DNA of 31,609 bases from Collinsella sp. (GCA_018380195.1 JAGZUC010000025.1:1-31609); one strand, 5' to 3'; counted from the first letter of the stretch, positions 1-6,717 are shown. Notes: generated by a model from the sequence alone, not told the origin. A program made the numbers and translations.

Positions 1-117
1 GTTCATGCTGCCCCCATCATCGCGGTCTACGGGGTCAACGATATGGCACCGTGGGGACACATGTATGTCAATCCTGGTCTAACAGAGCCTTTTGTTTTCG
101 TCCCGCACGTTTTGTGA
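1..117 (+). CDS. possible 3' end of a gene cut by the window edge
   Basis: Frame 1 is open from the first base for 38 codons and ends in TGA at 115-117, reading ...AVYGVNDMAPWGHMYVNP... I do not recognise the sequence and no start is available inside the window. On the opposite strand there is a TTGACA-like box (complement of 66-71) that could instead belong to a promoter firing leftwards, so the stretch may equally be intergenic. Codon usage is not decisive at this length. Confidence 0.2.
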   Translation, partial: VHAAPIIAVYGVNDMAPWGHMYVNPGLTEPFVFVPHVL

Positions 118-122
118 AACAC

Positions 123-176
123 GGCTAACTTTTAGGCAAAGTAGTAAGACATGGGCAACTTTTGCGGTAAAGTAAG
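123..176 (+). promoter_or_regulatory. tandem imperfect repeat ahead of the DtxR-type gene, probable operator
   Basis: Two copies about 30 bp apart share the pattern GG-N-YAACTTTT followed by AAAGTA and AAG (123-147 and 153-176). The second copy, CATGGGCAACTTTTG (150-164), matches CATGGGCAACTATTG upstream of the metal exporter at 6788-6802 in 14 of 15 positions. The first copy is also an imperfect palindrome, GGCTAACTTTTAGGC. I infer an autoregulatory metalloregulator site. No convincing -35/-10 pair could be fixed. Confidence 0.45.
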
Positions 177-226
177 CTGTGAAAAGTATCCAAAGGCTAA
201 CTAGCAATCATCGCGAAAGGCGGCCC

Positions 227-616
227 ATGGCCCTACGTGAATCCGGAGAAGACTATCTCGAATCGATCTACGTTCTGTCGGAACGTCAGGGCATCGTGCG
301 CTCGATCGACGTTGCGGAGCACCTCGGCGTAACCAAGGCGAGCGTTTCCAAGGCCATGGCGACGTTGGAAAGCAACGGCTATGTCGAAATGGGCAAGCGC
401 GACGTTCATCTGACGGAGCGTGGTCTGGAGGTCGCGCGCCAAATGTGGGAGCGTCACTGCTTTTTCGTGGGGCTGCTAGAGGATGCGGGTGTTTCGGCTG
501 AGGTCGCGTCGAAAGAGGGCTGCCACATGGAGCACTGCCTAAGCGAGGAAAGCTTCGAGAAGCTGAGGGCGATGCTGGGACGGGACGGTGCTTCGGCGCC
601 AATAATGACCGACTAG
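227..616 (+). CDS. DtxR/MntR-family metal-dependent transcriptional regulator
   Basis: This 129-residue protein matches the short MntR-like form of the DtxR family: an N-terminal winged helix (about residues 1-65, with VTKASVSKAMATLES as recognition helix) and a helical dimerisation/metal domain, without the SH3-like third domain of DtxR/IdeR. Metal ligands can be read off against Bacillus MntR: D9, E12, H77, E102 and H103 are kept, but the position of MntR Glu99 is Cys99 (motif CHMEHCLS), as in the C-x-x-E-H site of DtxR/IdeR. Family members repress or activate Mn(II) or Fe(II) transport genes when metal-loaded. The start is placed at ATG 227 rather than at the upstream GTG 179, because AAAGG lies 6 bp ahead of it and the family begins at this point. 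Repeated motifs upstream suggest autoregulation. The metal, Mn versus Fe, is uncertain. Confidence 0.85.
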   Translation: MALRESGEDYLESIYVLSERQGIVRSIDVAEHLGVTKASVSKAMATLESNGYVEMGKRDVHLTERGLEVARQMWERHCFFVGLLEDAGVSAEVASKEGCHMEHCLSEESFEKLRAMLGRDGASAPIMTD

Positions 617-756
617 CACTCCCGCAGCGGCGCGCCTCCCGCGCCGGAACGGCGCGGGACAGCGACCGGGATCAGTAGCACCACCAACTAAGTCCAATTC
701 AGACAAGGAACCCCGTCAGTAAGCGATGCCCAAGAACCACCAGCTGTGTCAACGCA

Positions 757-883
757 GGTCGGGGCCGGGCTTGGTTTTGAAAACACTCCGCAGCGCGAGG
801 CCCGTCTTTCCGTTGCTCCGCAGGAGCAGGAAAGACGGGCCTCATGCGCGAGGACGTTTTCAAAACCAAGCCCGGCCCCGGCC
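757..883. repeat. 127-bp near-perfect palindrome (cruciform or bidirectional terminator, possible MITE)
   Basis: The left arm at 761-784 and right arm at 856-879 are perfect 24-bp inverted repeats. Inside them 797-811 and 829-843 pair perfectly over 15 bp, and the centre 814-828 is TGCTCC-GCA-GGAGCA. Outer bases 757-760/880-883 extend the stem with one G.T pair. The only poorly paired part is about 12 bases per arm (785-796/844-855). It sits between convergent genes, 17 bp past the ATPase stop. It could terminate both transcripts, but is far larger than a normal terminator. Confidence 0.9.
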
Positions 884-899
884 GGACAGCCCACGAACG

Positions 900-2852
900 C
901 TACAGGTTCTTGACACCCATCGCGCGCATGGCGTTCAGGATGGCGATGATCGCCACGCCTACGTCGCCGAACACAGCAAGCCACATGTTGGCAATGCCGA
1001 GTGCTGCCAGCACTAGAATCAGCAGCTTAATGCCCAGCGCAAAGATGATGTTCTGCCAAACAATCGCCATGGTCTTGCGCGCCACGCGGATCGCGCGGGA
1101 AATGTTGGACGGCTTGTCATCCATGAGCACCACGTCGGCGGCCTCAATCGCGGCGTCGGAACCCATAGCGCCCATGGCAATGCCCACATCGGCGCGCGTA
1201 AGCACAGGTGCGTCGTTGATACCGTCGCCGACAAAGGCGAGCTTGCCCTTGCCGCTTTCGGCCGCGAGCAACGCCTCAACACGCTCGACCTTATCGCCCG
1301 GCAGCAGCTGCGCGTGGAACTCGTCGAGACTGAGTTGCTTGGCCACAGACGCCGCAACCTCCTCGCGGTCGCCCGTGAGCATGACGGTGCGCTTGACGCC
1401 GGCGGCGTGCAGGTCGCTGATCGTCTGCTCGGCATCGGCCTTGACGGTGTCGGCAATTACAATGTGGCCGGCATAGATGCCATCGACCAGCACGTGAAGG
1501 ATCGTACCGACGACCCCGCAATCGGGTGCTTCGACTCCGGTCGCGGCGAGCATTTTTGCGTTGCCAACGACGACGTGCTTGCCGTCGATGGTTGCCGTCA
1601 CGCCATGGCCCGCGTCGTTGGTGGAGTCGCTTACGCGCTTGGGGTCGACCTCGCCATGGTAGGCGGCGCGCACGGACTGCGCGATGGGGTGATCGGAGAA
1701 CGACTCCGCAAGGGCTGCGACCTCGAGCAACGACTGCTCGGTATAGCCAGACTCGGGGTGCACCGCCACGACCGAAAACGTGCCGTTGGTGAGCGTGCCG
1801 GTCTTGTCGAAGACGACGGTGTCCACGTCGGCGAGCGTTTCGAGGTAGTTAGAACCCTTGATGAGAACGCCTAGCTTGGATGCGCCGCCGATGCCGCCAA
1901 AGAAGCTGAGCGGCACGCTGATCACGAGCGCGCACGGGCAGCTGACGACCAGGAAGGTCAGGCCGCGCAGGATCCAGTCGGACCAGGCGCCGGTGACCAA
2001 GCCGCCGCCGAGCGCGAGTACCGCGGCAGCGCCGGTGACGGCGGGCGTGTAGACGCGGGCGAAGCGCGTGATGAAGTTCTCGGTGCGCGCCTTCTTTTCG
2101 CTGGCGTTTTCTACGAGCTCCAGGACGCGCGCGACGGTGGACTCGCCAAATGGCTTGGTGGTGCGCACGTGGATGAGACCCGTCATGTTGATGCAGCCGC
2201 TGATGATATCGTCCCCGGTTTTGGCCGGGCGTGGGACTGACTCGCCCGTGAGCGCGGCGGTATCGAGCTGTGTCTCGCCTTCGACGATGACGCCGTCGAT
2301 AGGCACGCGCTCGCCGGGCTTGACCACGATCACGGTGCCGACGGCGATGTCATCGGGAAAGACCTGCTCGAGCGTGCCGTCGGCTTGCTCGACGTTGGCG
2401 TAGTCGGGCGCGATGTCCATCATGGCGCTGATCGACTTGCGGCTCTTACCCACGGCGTATGCTTGGAACAGCTCGCCGACCTGGTAGAACAGCATGACGG
2501 CGGCACCTTCGGCCATGTGCGGGTCGGTGTCGGGGAAGAGCACCATGGCAAACGCGCCGATGGTCGCGACGGCCATGAGGAAGCTCTCGTCGAACGCCTT
2601 GCCGCGGCGGATGTTGCTGAACGCCTTCTGGAGTACGTCGTAGCCGGCAATTAGGAACGGCACCAGGAACAGCACGAAGCTGGCGTAGACGTCACCCGGG
2701 GTGCCGAATGTGGCGGTAAGGGTACCGAGCTCGTCTAGGGCGTACACCACCGAAAAAATGCCTAGCGCTACCAGGATACGGTTGCGCTTATGCTCAAGGG
2801 ACTCTTTCTTCTTGCGCTTCTTCTTTTTCTTTTTGGGATCGGCAGCCGCCAT
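900..2852 (-). CDS. P1B-type heavy-metal-translocating ATPase, Zn/Cd/Pb exporter type
   Basis: This 650-residue inner-membrane ATPase uses ATP to expel soft divalent metals. Visible motifs: actuator loop TGES (202-205), transmembrane metal site CPC (305-307), phosphorylated Asp349 in DKTGT, SDHP (387-389 region) in the nucleotide domain and GDGIND (542-547). The last helices carry Lys609 and Asp630, the K...D pair typical of the ZntA/CadA (P1B-2) subgroup, so Zn/Cd/Pb is favoured over Cu. The N-terminus lacks the usual HMA domain and instead has a lysine-rich stretch (residues 7-16 almost all K/R). The HMA function is supplied by the separate small gene immediately upstream. ATG 2852 follows GGGAGG at good spacing. 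An ArsR/SmtB operator lies directly upstream (2876-2895). Confidence 0.93.
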   Translation of the reverse strand: MAAADPKKKKKKRKKKESLEHKRNRILVALGIFSVVYALDELGTLTATFGTPGDVYASFVLFLVPFLIAGYDVLQKAFSNIRRGKAFDESFLMAVATIGAFAMVLFPDTDPHMAEGAAVMLFYQVGELFQAYAVGKSRKSISAMMDIAPDYANVEQADGTLEQVFPDDIAVGTVIVVKPGERVPIDGVIVEGETQLDTAALTGESVPRPAKTGDDIISGCINMTGLIHVRTTKPFGESTVARVLELVENASEKKARTENFITRFARVYTPAVTGAAAVLALGGGLVTGAWSDWILRGLTFLVVSCPCALVISVPLSFFGGIGGASKLGVLIKGSNYLETLADVDTVVFDKTGTLTNGTFSVVAVHPESGYTEQSLLEVAALAESFSDHPIAQSVRAAYHGEVDPKRVSDSTNDAGHGVTATIDGKHVVVGNAKMLAATGVEAPDCGVVGTILHVLVDGIYAGHIVIADTVKADAEQTISDLHAAGVKRTVMLTGDREEVAASVAKQLSLDEFHAQLLPGDKVERVEALLAAESGKGKLAFVGDGINDAPVLTRADVGIAMGAMGSDAAIEAADVVLMDDKPSNISRAIRVARKTMAIVWQNIIFALGIKLLILVLAALGIANMWLAVFGDVGVAIIAILNAMRAMGVKNL

Positions 2853-2875
2853 GATTCAAACCTCCCATTTGAATG

Positions 2876-2895
2876 TATGAACACTCGCTCATATA
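2876..2895 (-). promoter_or_regulatory. third ArsR/SmtB-type operator, inside the operon ahead of the ATPase
   Basis: TATGA-N8-TCATA is the same half-site pair and spacing as the two operators at the arsR promoter. It lies in the 99-bp gap between the HMA gene and the ATPase, on a possible secondary promoter (minus-strand TTATAT near 2890). This suggests the ATPase can be repressed and induced independently of the upstream genes. Confidence 0.65.
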
Positions 2896-2907
2896 ATTTC
2901 GCGAGCA

Positions 2908-2930
2908 AAGGCCGCAGCAAGCGCGGCCTT
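2908..2930 (-). terminator. intercistronic hairpin after the HMA gene
   Basis: AAGGCCGC and GCGGCCTT form a perfect 8-bp stem with a 7-base loop, about 20 bp past the HMA stop. No clean T-run follows on the minus strand, so it is at best a partial terminator or an mRNA-processing or stability element between the HMA gene and the ATPase. Confidence 0.4.
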
Positions 2931-2951
2931 GTGGGTCAGCGTAAACCTGGG

Positions 2952-3170
2952 CTAGAGAATGATCTCGCAGTCCGGCTCGGCGTCGGCGGTAAACTCCACG
3001 ACGCGATCGAGGACCTCATCGAACTCGGCGTCGTCGGCTTCGAGCGTCAACTTCTGGGTCATAAAGTTGACCGAAACGGACTTGACGCCATCGAGCTTGG
3101 CCAGCTCGTCCTGAAGCTCGCGCGCACAGTTGGCGCAGTCGATCTCGTTGAGTTTAAACTGCTTTTTCAT
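2952..3170 (-). CDS. stand-alone HMA-domain heavy-metal-binding protein
   Basis: A 72-residue single-domain protein of the HMA (CopZ/MerP-like) ferredoxin fold, with the metal-binding pair Cys12 and Cys15 in the motif DCANC. The acidic C-terminus (EFTADAEPDCEIIL) ends with another cysteine. In most P1B ATPases this domain is fused to the N-terminus of the pump. Here the downstream ATPase lacks one, so this protein probably delivers metal to it or senses metal for it. It lies between the arsR regulator and the ATPase on the same strand, with AAAGGA ahead of ATG 3170. The metal is inferred to be Zn or Cd from the neighbours. Copper is the main alternative for isolated HMA proteins. Confidence 0.85.
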   Translation of the reverse strand: MKKQFKLNEIDCANCARELQDELAKLDGVKSVSVNFMTQKLTLEADDAEFDEVLDRVVEFTADAEPDCEIIL

Positions 3171-3233
3171 GGTGGGTTCCTTTCCCTGTTTTTGCGGCTT
3201 GGGTGCAGGCCGCGCTGGTACCGTGGTTGGTTG

Positions 3234-3599
3234 CTATTCGCAGATATGGCTCATGCCCTGGTTGAGCATGGTGTAGACGTGATCGTCGGCGAGCGAGTAG
3301 AGGATGTTGCGCCCGTCGCGCCGGAATTTAACCAGGTGCGACTGCTTGAGTGTGCGCAGCTGGTGCGACACCGCGGACTGCGAGGTTTCGGTCGCTTCGG
3401 CGATGTCTGCCACGCAGAGCTCGCGGCCCATCAGGGCATAGAGGATCTTGATGCGCGTGGTGTCGCTGAAGACCTTGAACAGGTCGGCGAGGTCGTAGAG
3501 AAGCTCCTCGTCGGGAAGGTCCTCGGGCGAGCAGGTGGTGGGGATCGCGGGTTCGGTGGCCTCGATGTCGGGTTTCGTTTCATCAACGCGGATGCTCAT
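3234..3599 (-). CDS. ArsR/SmtB-family zinc-type repressor
   Basis: A 121-residue ArsR-family winged-helix repressor that releases its operator on binding metal. The core SDTTRIKILYAL and recognition helix SQSAVSHQLRTLKQ are typical. Two known sensor sites can be read: the alpha-3 motif ELCVAD (60-65, with Cys62 and Asp65) and the C-terminal alpha-5 pattern D105-x-H107-N10-H118-x-x-E121, which is the zinc site of SmtB/CzrA-type sensors. Both being present resembles CadC/SmtB, where the alpha-5 site is regulatory. It is first in an operon with the HMA protein and ATPase, and two palindromic operators cover its promoter, so it should autoregulate. ATG 3599 is preceded by AAAGGA. Confidence 0.92.
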   Translation of the reverse strand: MSIRVDETKPDIEATEPAIPTTCSPEDLPDEELLYDLADLFKVFSDTTRIKILYALMGRELCVADIAEATETSQSAVSHQLRTLKQSHLVKFRRDGRNILYSLADDHVYTMLNQGMSHICE

Positions 3600-3613
3600 T
3601 GCAATATCCTTTC

Positions 3614-3633
3614 ATATGAACATGCGCTCATAT
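3614..3633 (-). promoter_or_regulatory. ArsR/SmtB-type operator 1
   Basis: A perfect half-site pair ATATGA-N8-TCATAT just upstream of the repressor start, matching the 12-2-12 imperfect palindromes bound by SmtB/CadC-type repressors. Its centre is 35 bp from the centre of operator 2. Confidence 0.8.
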
Positions 3634-3645
3634 AACTTGCTTTCG

Positions 3646-3673
3646 ATTATATGAGTGTATGTTCATATGTCAA
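3646..3673 (-). promoter_or_regulatory. consensus promoter with ArsR/SmtB-type operator 2 between -35 and -10
   Basis: On the minus strand TTGACA (complement of 3668-3673) and TATAAT (complement of 3646-3651) are both perfect hexamers separated by 16 bp. The second operator, ATATGA-N8-TCATAT at 3649-3668, fills the spacer and overlaps both boxes. A bound repressor would directly block RNA polymerase. Confidence 0.85.
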
Positions 3674-3748
3674 TACAATTTGCGTTAATTTCGATGACTG
3701 CTTGCCGCTTCTGCGATTTTCTGTGGGTTGGGAGACATCGACGCAATG

Positions 3749-3780
3749 CTCGCCAACATATTTCGAGATGTTCGGCTAGC
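3749..3780 (+). repeat. 30-bp flank repeat, copy 1
   Basis: Pattern GCCAACAT..TTTCGAG.TGTTCGGC, the first of four related copies that bracket the 3989-5197 gene. This copy is itself partly palindromic (GCCAACAT/ATGTTCGGC). Confidence 0.55.
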
Positions 3781-3940
3781 ATGCTAAGAAAGCCACCTTG
3801 AGAAGCATTAGAACTGTTCATATTTGTACTTTATCGTGTCAAATACCGCGAGAATCAGTTCTTCCTCTACGGGAGTTTCCGCAGAATCAGTTTTATCTAA
3901 AGTTATATTGAGCATTGCTGCAGCCAATCTGGCACATCGG

Positions 3941-3970
3941 TGGCCGAATAAGTCGAAAAATGTAGGTGGA
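3941..3970 (-). repeat. 30-bp flank repeat, copy 2
   Basis: Opposite orientation to copy 1 and about 27 of 30 bases identical to copy 4 (shared core TCGAAAAATGTAGGTGG). It lies 19 bp past the stop of the 3989-5197 gene. Confidence 0.7.
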
Positions 3971-3988
3971 CATCCGCAGAGATCGCCT

Positions 3989-5197
3989 TTAGAAGAGCGA
4001 ATTCTCAATTAGATCAATAATCGTGTCGTCTTCCGTGCGGTTTTCATCGATTTTTGCGAACATGTCGCATTCCCAAGGTCCATTGATTTCCTCAGCAAGG
4101 GCCCCGACGTGTTGCATGTCGTCGGGTTCTGGCACATCGTTGATGCTCGGGTCATCAGCTTGCGGATATTGGCTTGCAATTTCGCGCTTGGCGGCCTCTT
4201 CTTCTTTGAGCGTCTCCAGGACGCGGCGACCGTATTCGAAGTAGCGCCGCAAGACAAATTGACGAAGAGTTTCTTGCAGGATGGCGAAGTTATCCGGGAG
4301 TCGACCGGGCCATATCTTCTCGCGAATGCGAATCGCTTCCATGACCCGCCTAAAAGCGGACTGCTTGAAAAATGAATGACGACTAACTGTGATAACGGCA
4401 TATCCCATGTTTCGCAGCGTGTTTCGGCGTTCCTCGTCAATTGATTGCTGTTCGGGCTCGTCGTGGTAAAAGCCGTTGTATTCGATATCGGTCATCGAAT
4501 TTTCGAGCAGCGCGTCGAGGTAGAAAACCGTCCGTCGCGTTAGGGCGGCGTATCTTTTGGGGACTGGGATCGGATAGTCCGTTTTGATAGCGCGTATGGC
4601 TAAGCCACCCATTGACTTGGGCATTGTCAGCATCATGACAAACGCCGTTTCGAGTGGGGAGCGACAGCCTTCGCGTACATAAGAAAGTGCCTTAAGTGCT
4701 TTATTAGATCCACGATACCCCGATGCCTCTGAAAAGAAGGCTCTGAGCTCTTCAACGCTGGTTAGGGCTGGGCGCTCGCGATATTGAGTTTCGTCGGACG
4801 TTCCAAGCGCGTAGGAGCCGCAGATTTCAAAGTAATACTCAACGAGCTCCGAAAGGTTGAAGTCGGCTGCTGCTTCTAACGCGCACAGCTTGATATCGAC
4901 GATGTAGACGTTCGGCTCGAGTTCTAGGTAGCTTTCTGCATCAAACGTATAGCGCGTGCAGTGGCAGACGCAGCCCTTGCAGTGCCTTTTGGCATTATTG
5001 GAAAACGTCAGCACATGGATGCTTTCAGAATCGACATTCTTTCTGTTGAGCCATGCTCGCGCCGCTTCCAGGTCGGACGTGGTCGGCGCAGACACCTTGA
5101 TCTTTTCCATAGGTATGGGATCGGTCGCGTAGCTTGCGAGCGAGTTGACTGTTTGGTATACAGCGCGTGCCGTGGTATGTGACAGAACGATTCCCAT
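3989..5197 (-). CDS. orphan protein with PD-(D/E)xK (DUF559-like) C-terminal fold
   Basis: 402 residues, function unknown. The N-terminus LSHTTARAVY resembles the start of AbiEi-/DUF559-type proteins (a short region before a winged-helix-like part). Residues 73-80 hold a cysteine cluster (C73, C76, C78, C80, with H79) that may bind metal. The C-terminal half fits the DUF559/Vsr-like nuclease pattern: SPLETAF (Glu183), Asp228 in FYLDALL, then Glu239 in DIEYNGFYH, followed by D254/R257 and GYAVITV. The tail (about 340-402) is acidic and probably flexible. The gene is AT-richer than its neighbours, stands alone and is bracketed by four repeat copies, which suggests lateral acquisition. Roles in defence or a toxin-antitoxin-like system are possible but not shown; no partner gene is adjacent. 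ATG 5197 has no clear Shine-Dalgarno. Confidence 0.6.
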   Translation of the reverse strand: MGIVLSHTTARAVYQTVNSLASYATDPIPMEKIKVSAPTTSDLEAARAWLNRKNVDSESIHVLTFSNNAKRHCKGCVCHCTRYTFDAESYLELEPNVYIVDIKLCALEAAADFNLSELVEYYFEICGSYALGTSDETQYRERPALTSVEELRAFFSEASGYRGSNKALKALSYVREGCRSPLETAFVMMLTMPKSMGGLAIRAIKTDYPIPVPKRYAALTRRTVFYLDALLENSMTDIEYNGFYHDEPEQQSIDEERRNTLRNMGYAVITVSRHSFFKQSAFRRVMEAIRIREKIWPGRLPDNFAILQETLRQFVLRRYFEYGRRVLETLKEEEAAKREIASQYPQADDPSINDVPEPDDMQHVGALAEEINGPWECDMFAKIDENRTEDDTIIDLIENSLF

Positions 5198-5409
5198 ACG
5201 CGCATGATGGCATAGCGGACGCCATATACGCCCGAAACTTCGGGCAACGGTATTGGGGCGCGGCTTATCTTCTGCGAACGGTGGGTTTTTGAGCTGTCGT
5301 ATTGAGGGGGGCAGCTTCGGCTGGGGAGGTTTCTGTCGGCTGTCCCATTTTGGTGAACTTTAGTTGCGGATTCGTAGCTTCTAAGCGTTTTTGCCGACCG
5401 CTCAGATGC

Positions 5410-5440
5410 CTCACCAACATAATTTGAGTTATTCGGCCTT
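5410..5440 (+). repeat. 30-bp flank repeat, copy 3
   Basis: TCACCAACAT..TTTGAGTTATTCGGCC in the same orientation as copy 1. With copy 2 it forms an inverted pair enclosing the orphan gene. It is the most diverged copy. Confidence 0.5.
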
Positions 5441-5570
5441 ATCCTATACAAATGGTGCGATCGCAACGTCCTATTCGAATTGATTCAGGTAGATTTATGG
5501 GGCTTGGTTGCGAAATTAAGGCGATTTTAGCTTCGATTGCGGTTCAAGGGGCCTTGACTAGTGGTTCAGC

Positions 5571-5600
5571 TGGCCGAACAACTCGAAAAATGTAGGTGGG
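5571..5600 (-). repeat. 30-bp flank repeat, copy 4
   Basis: Same orientation as copy 2 and differs from it at about three positions. It forms the right-hand outer edge of the island. Confidence 0.7.
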
Positions 5601-5645
5601 CCAACCTGCCGACTATGTGAAGCACGCGTATTTGCTCGTTTTGAT

Positions 5646-5684
5646 GAAAACTAGGGTGCAGCCATAAGGCTGCGCCCTAGTTTA
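5646..5684 (-). terminator. intrinsic terminator of the exonuclease gene
   Basis: The arms 5648-5663 and 5668-5683 form a 16-bp stem with one G.T pair and an ATAA loop. On the minus strand the stem runs into a T-rich end (CTAGTTTTCATC). It lies about 65 bp past the exonuclease stop. Confidence 0.85.
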
Positions 5685-5748
5685 CTGCGTGTCGGTGTGC
5701 CCAGACGGATTGCGCTGTGCCTGGCAGGCGCTCCCGCAGATGGATCGG

Positions 5749-6717
5749 TTATTTCGCGAATAGGTTCTTGAGGTTGAACTCGGCCTGGACGGTGCGGAGC
5801 ATGAGGTCGGTGTCGTCGAGGCCCAGGTGCTGCTCGTTGGCGTCGGCGGCGAGGGTGCCGCGGCGGCGGGCCCAGTTCTCGAGCGCGGCGGGCGCGGACT
5901 CGCGGGGGAGCGAGCGGACGTCGGCATCCAGGCTGCGGCAGATCTGGCGCGAGTCGATGACGATAATCTTGCCGGCGCGGCGTGCCTCGGCGTAACCGTC
6001 CAGATGAATTTTGAACCAGCTGTCCTCGAACGCGGCGTTATGCGCCATGTACGGGTATTTCTTCATAAGCTTGAGCAGCTGCTTCTGCAATTCCTTGTTC
6101 TCGCGGAACGGCTTTTTGCTGTCAATGTCGTCCCAGGTGATGTGGTGGATATTCGACAACGGCACATCCTCGCCGCGGTAGATGTCGGGCAGGCCACAGT
6201 AGTGTGCCTCGGCGTCATGCGGCACGGCGTCGCTGGTGAGATCCATGATCTCCCAGCCCACGTTGATGATATAGCCGCGCTCGGGTGCACGGCCGGTGGT
6301 CTCGATGTCGATACCGAGCACGGTGCCCTGGATGGGCTTGCGGGCGTAGGCCACGCCGAGCGCGTCGCGGTCGCCGCGGATCTCGCGCATGACCGACGCG
6401 GCGGTGCGCTTTTGCATCTTACCGATGGCGGCGCAGGTGTCGGCATCGGACAGGCCGCGCGAAAGCGTCGCGGGCGTCACGTTGCGCAGGCGTGCCTCGC
6501 CAATCTGGTCGCACAGGTCGCGGTTGCGGTCAGCCAGGTCGCGCACGGTGGCAAAGTCGAAGCTGGGGTCGCCCTCGGCGGTAAAGTACTCGGTTTCGAG
6601 CACCTTAAGGGCCTCCTCGCCCTTCTGGCGCTCGGACTCCATGGCGCCGTGATCGCCATAGATAAACATGGGAATAAACGGCTGGCGCTCGTATTCGAGT
6701 GCTTGTGAAACGTTCAT
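5749..6717 (-). CDS. DEDDh-family 3'-5' exonuclease (DnaQ-like) with an N-terminal extension
   Basis: 322 residues. The C-terminal 190 residues are a DnaQ/RNase T-type exonuclease: ExoI GIDIETTG (135-142, Asp137 and Glu139), ExoII HNAAFED (226-232) and ExoIII HLGLDDTDL (297-305, with His rather than Tyr, hence DEDDh). Such enzymes remove nucleotides from 3' ends of DNA or RNA with two metal ions. Residues 1-130 form a charged, helical extension (LADRNRDLCDQIGEARLRN...) that I do not recognise. It includes KMQKRTAASVMREIRGDRDA and may be a substrate or partner-binding region. Transcribed alone with its own terminator. ATG 6717 is preceded by AGGAG with 8-bp spacing. DNA repair or RNA processing are both possible. 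Confidence 0.85.
   Translation of the reverse strand: MNVSQALEYERQPFIPMFIYGDHGAMESERQKGEEALKVLETEYFTAEGDPSFDFATVRDLADRNRDLCDQIGEARLRNVTPATLSRGLSDADTCAAIGKMQKRTAASVMREIRGDRDALGVAYARKPIQGTVLGIDIETTGRAPERGYIINVGWEIMDLTSDAVPHDAEAHYCGLPDIYRGEDVPLSNIHHITWDDIDSKKPFRENKELQKQLLKLMKKYPYMAHNAAFEDSWFKIHLDGYAEARRAGKIIVIDSRQICRSLDADVRSLPRESAPAALENWARRRGTLAADANEQHLGLDDTDLMLRTVQAEFNLKNLFAK

Larger units (their letters stand above)
3674..3988. other. non-coding stretch with two repeat copies and a possible gene remnant
   Basis: No supported gene. It holds repeat copies at 3749-3780 and 3941-3970. On the minus strand a short open frame ending near 3808 has a protein-like tail (VEEELILAVFDTIKYKYEQF), but its upstream half is made of the repeat and only a TTG start is available. 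It may be the broken end of a gene. The stretch is clearly AT-richer than the metal operon. Confidence 0.4.
5198..5645. other. intergenic stretch with two repeat copies
   Basis: No gene supported. It contains repeat copies 3 and 4. On the minus strand TATAGGAT-like sequence near 5445-5453 could be the -10 of the downstream orphan gene, with TTGCGA upstream, but this is weak. An overlapping minus-strand open frame running to 5466 has no family resemblance and conflicts with the frame of the orphan gene. Confidence 0.4.

Noticed and set aside
2790..3635. 281-residue plus-strand frame across the metal operon
   Set aside because: Antisense to three genes with clear family motifs (ATPase N-terminus, HMA, ArsR); no similarity or start context of its own.
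3808..4008. 66-residue minus-strand frame with a CGCPPTFFDLF segment
   Set aside because: Only a TTG start, overlaps the end of the orphan gene, and half of it is repeat sequence; kept only as a possible gene remnant.
5827..6708. 293-residue plus-strand frame
   Set aside because: Antisense to the DEDDh exonuclease; no recognisable motif.
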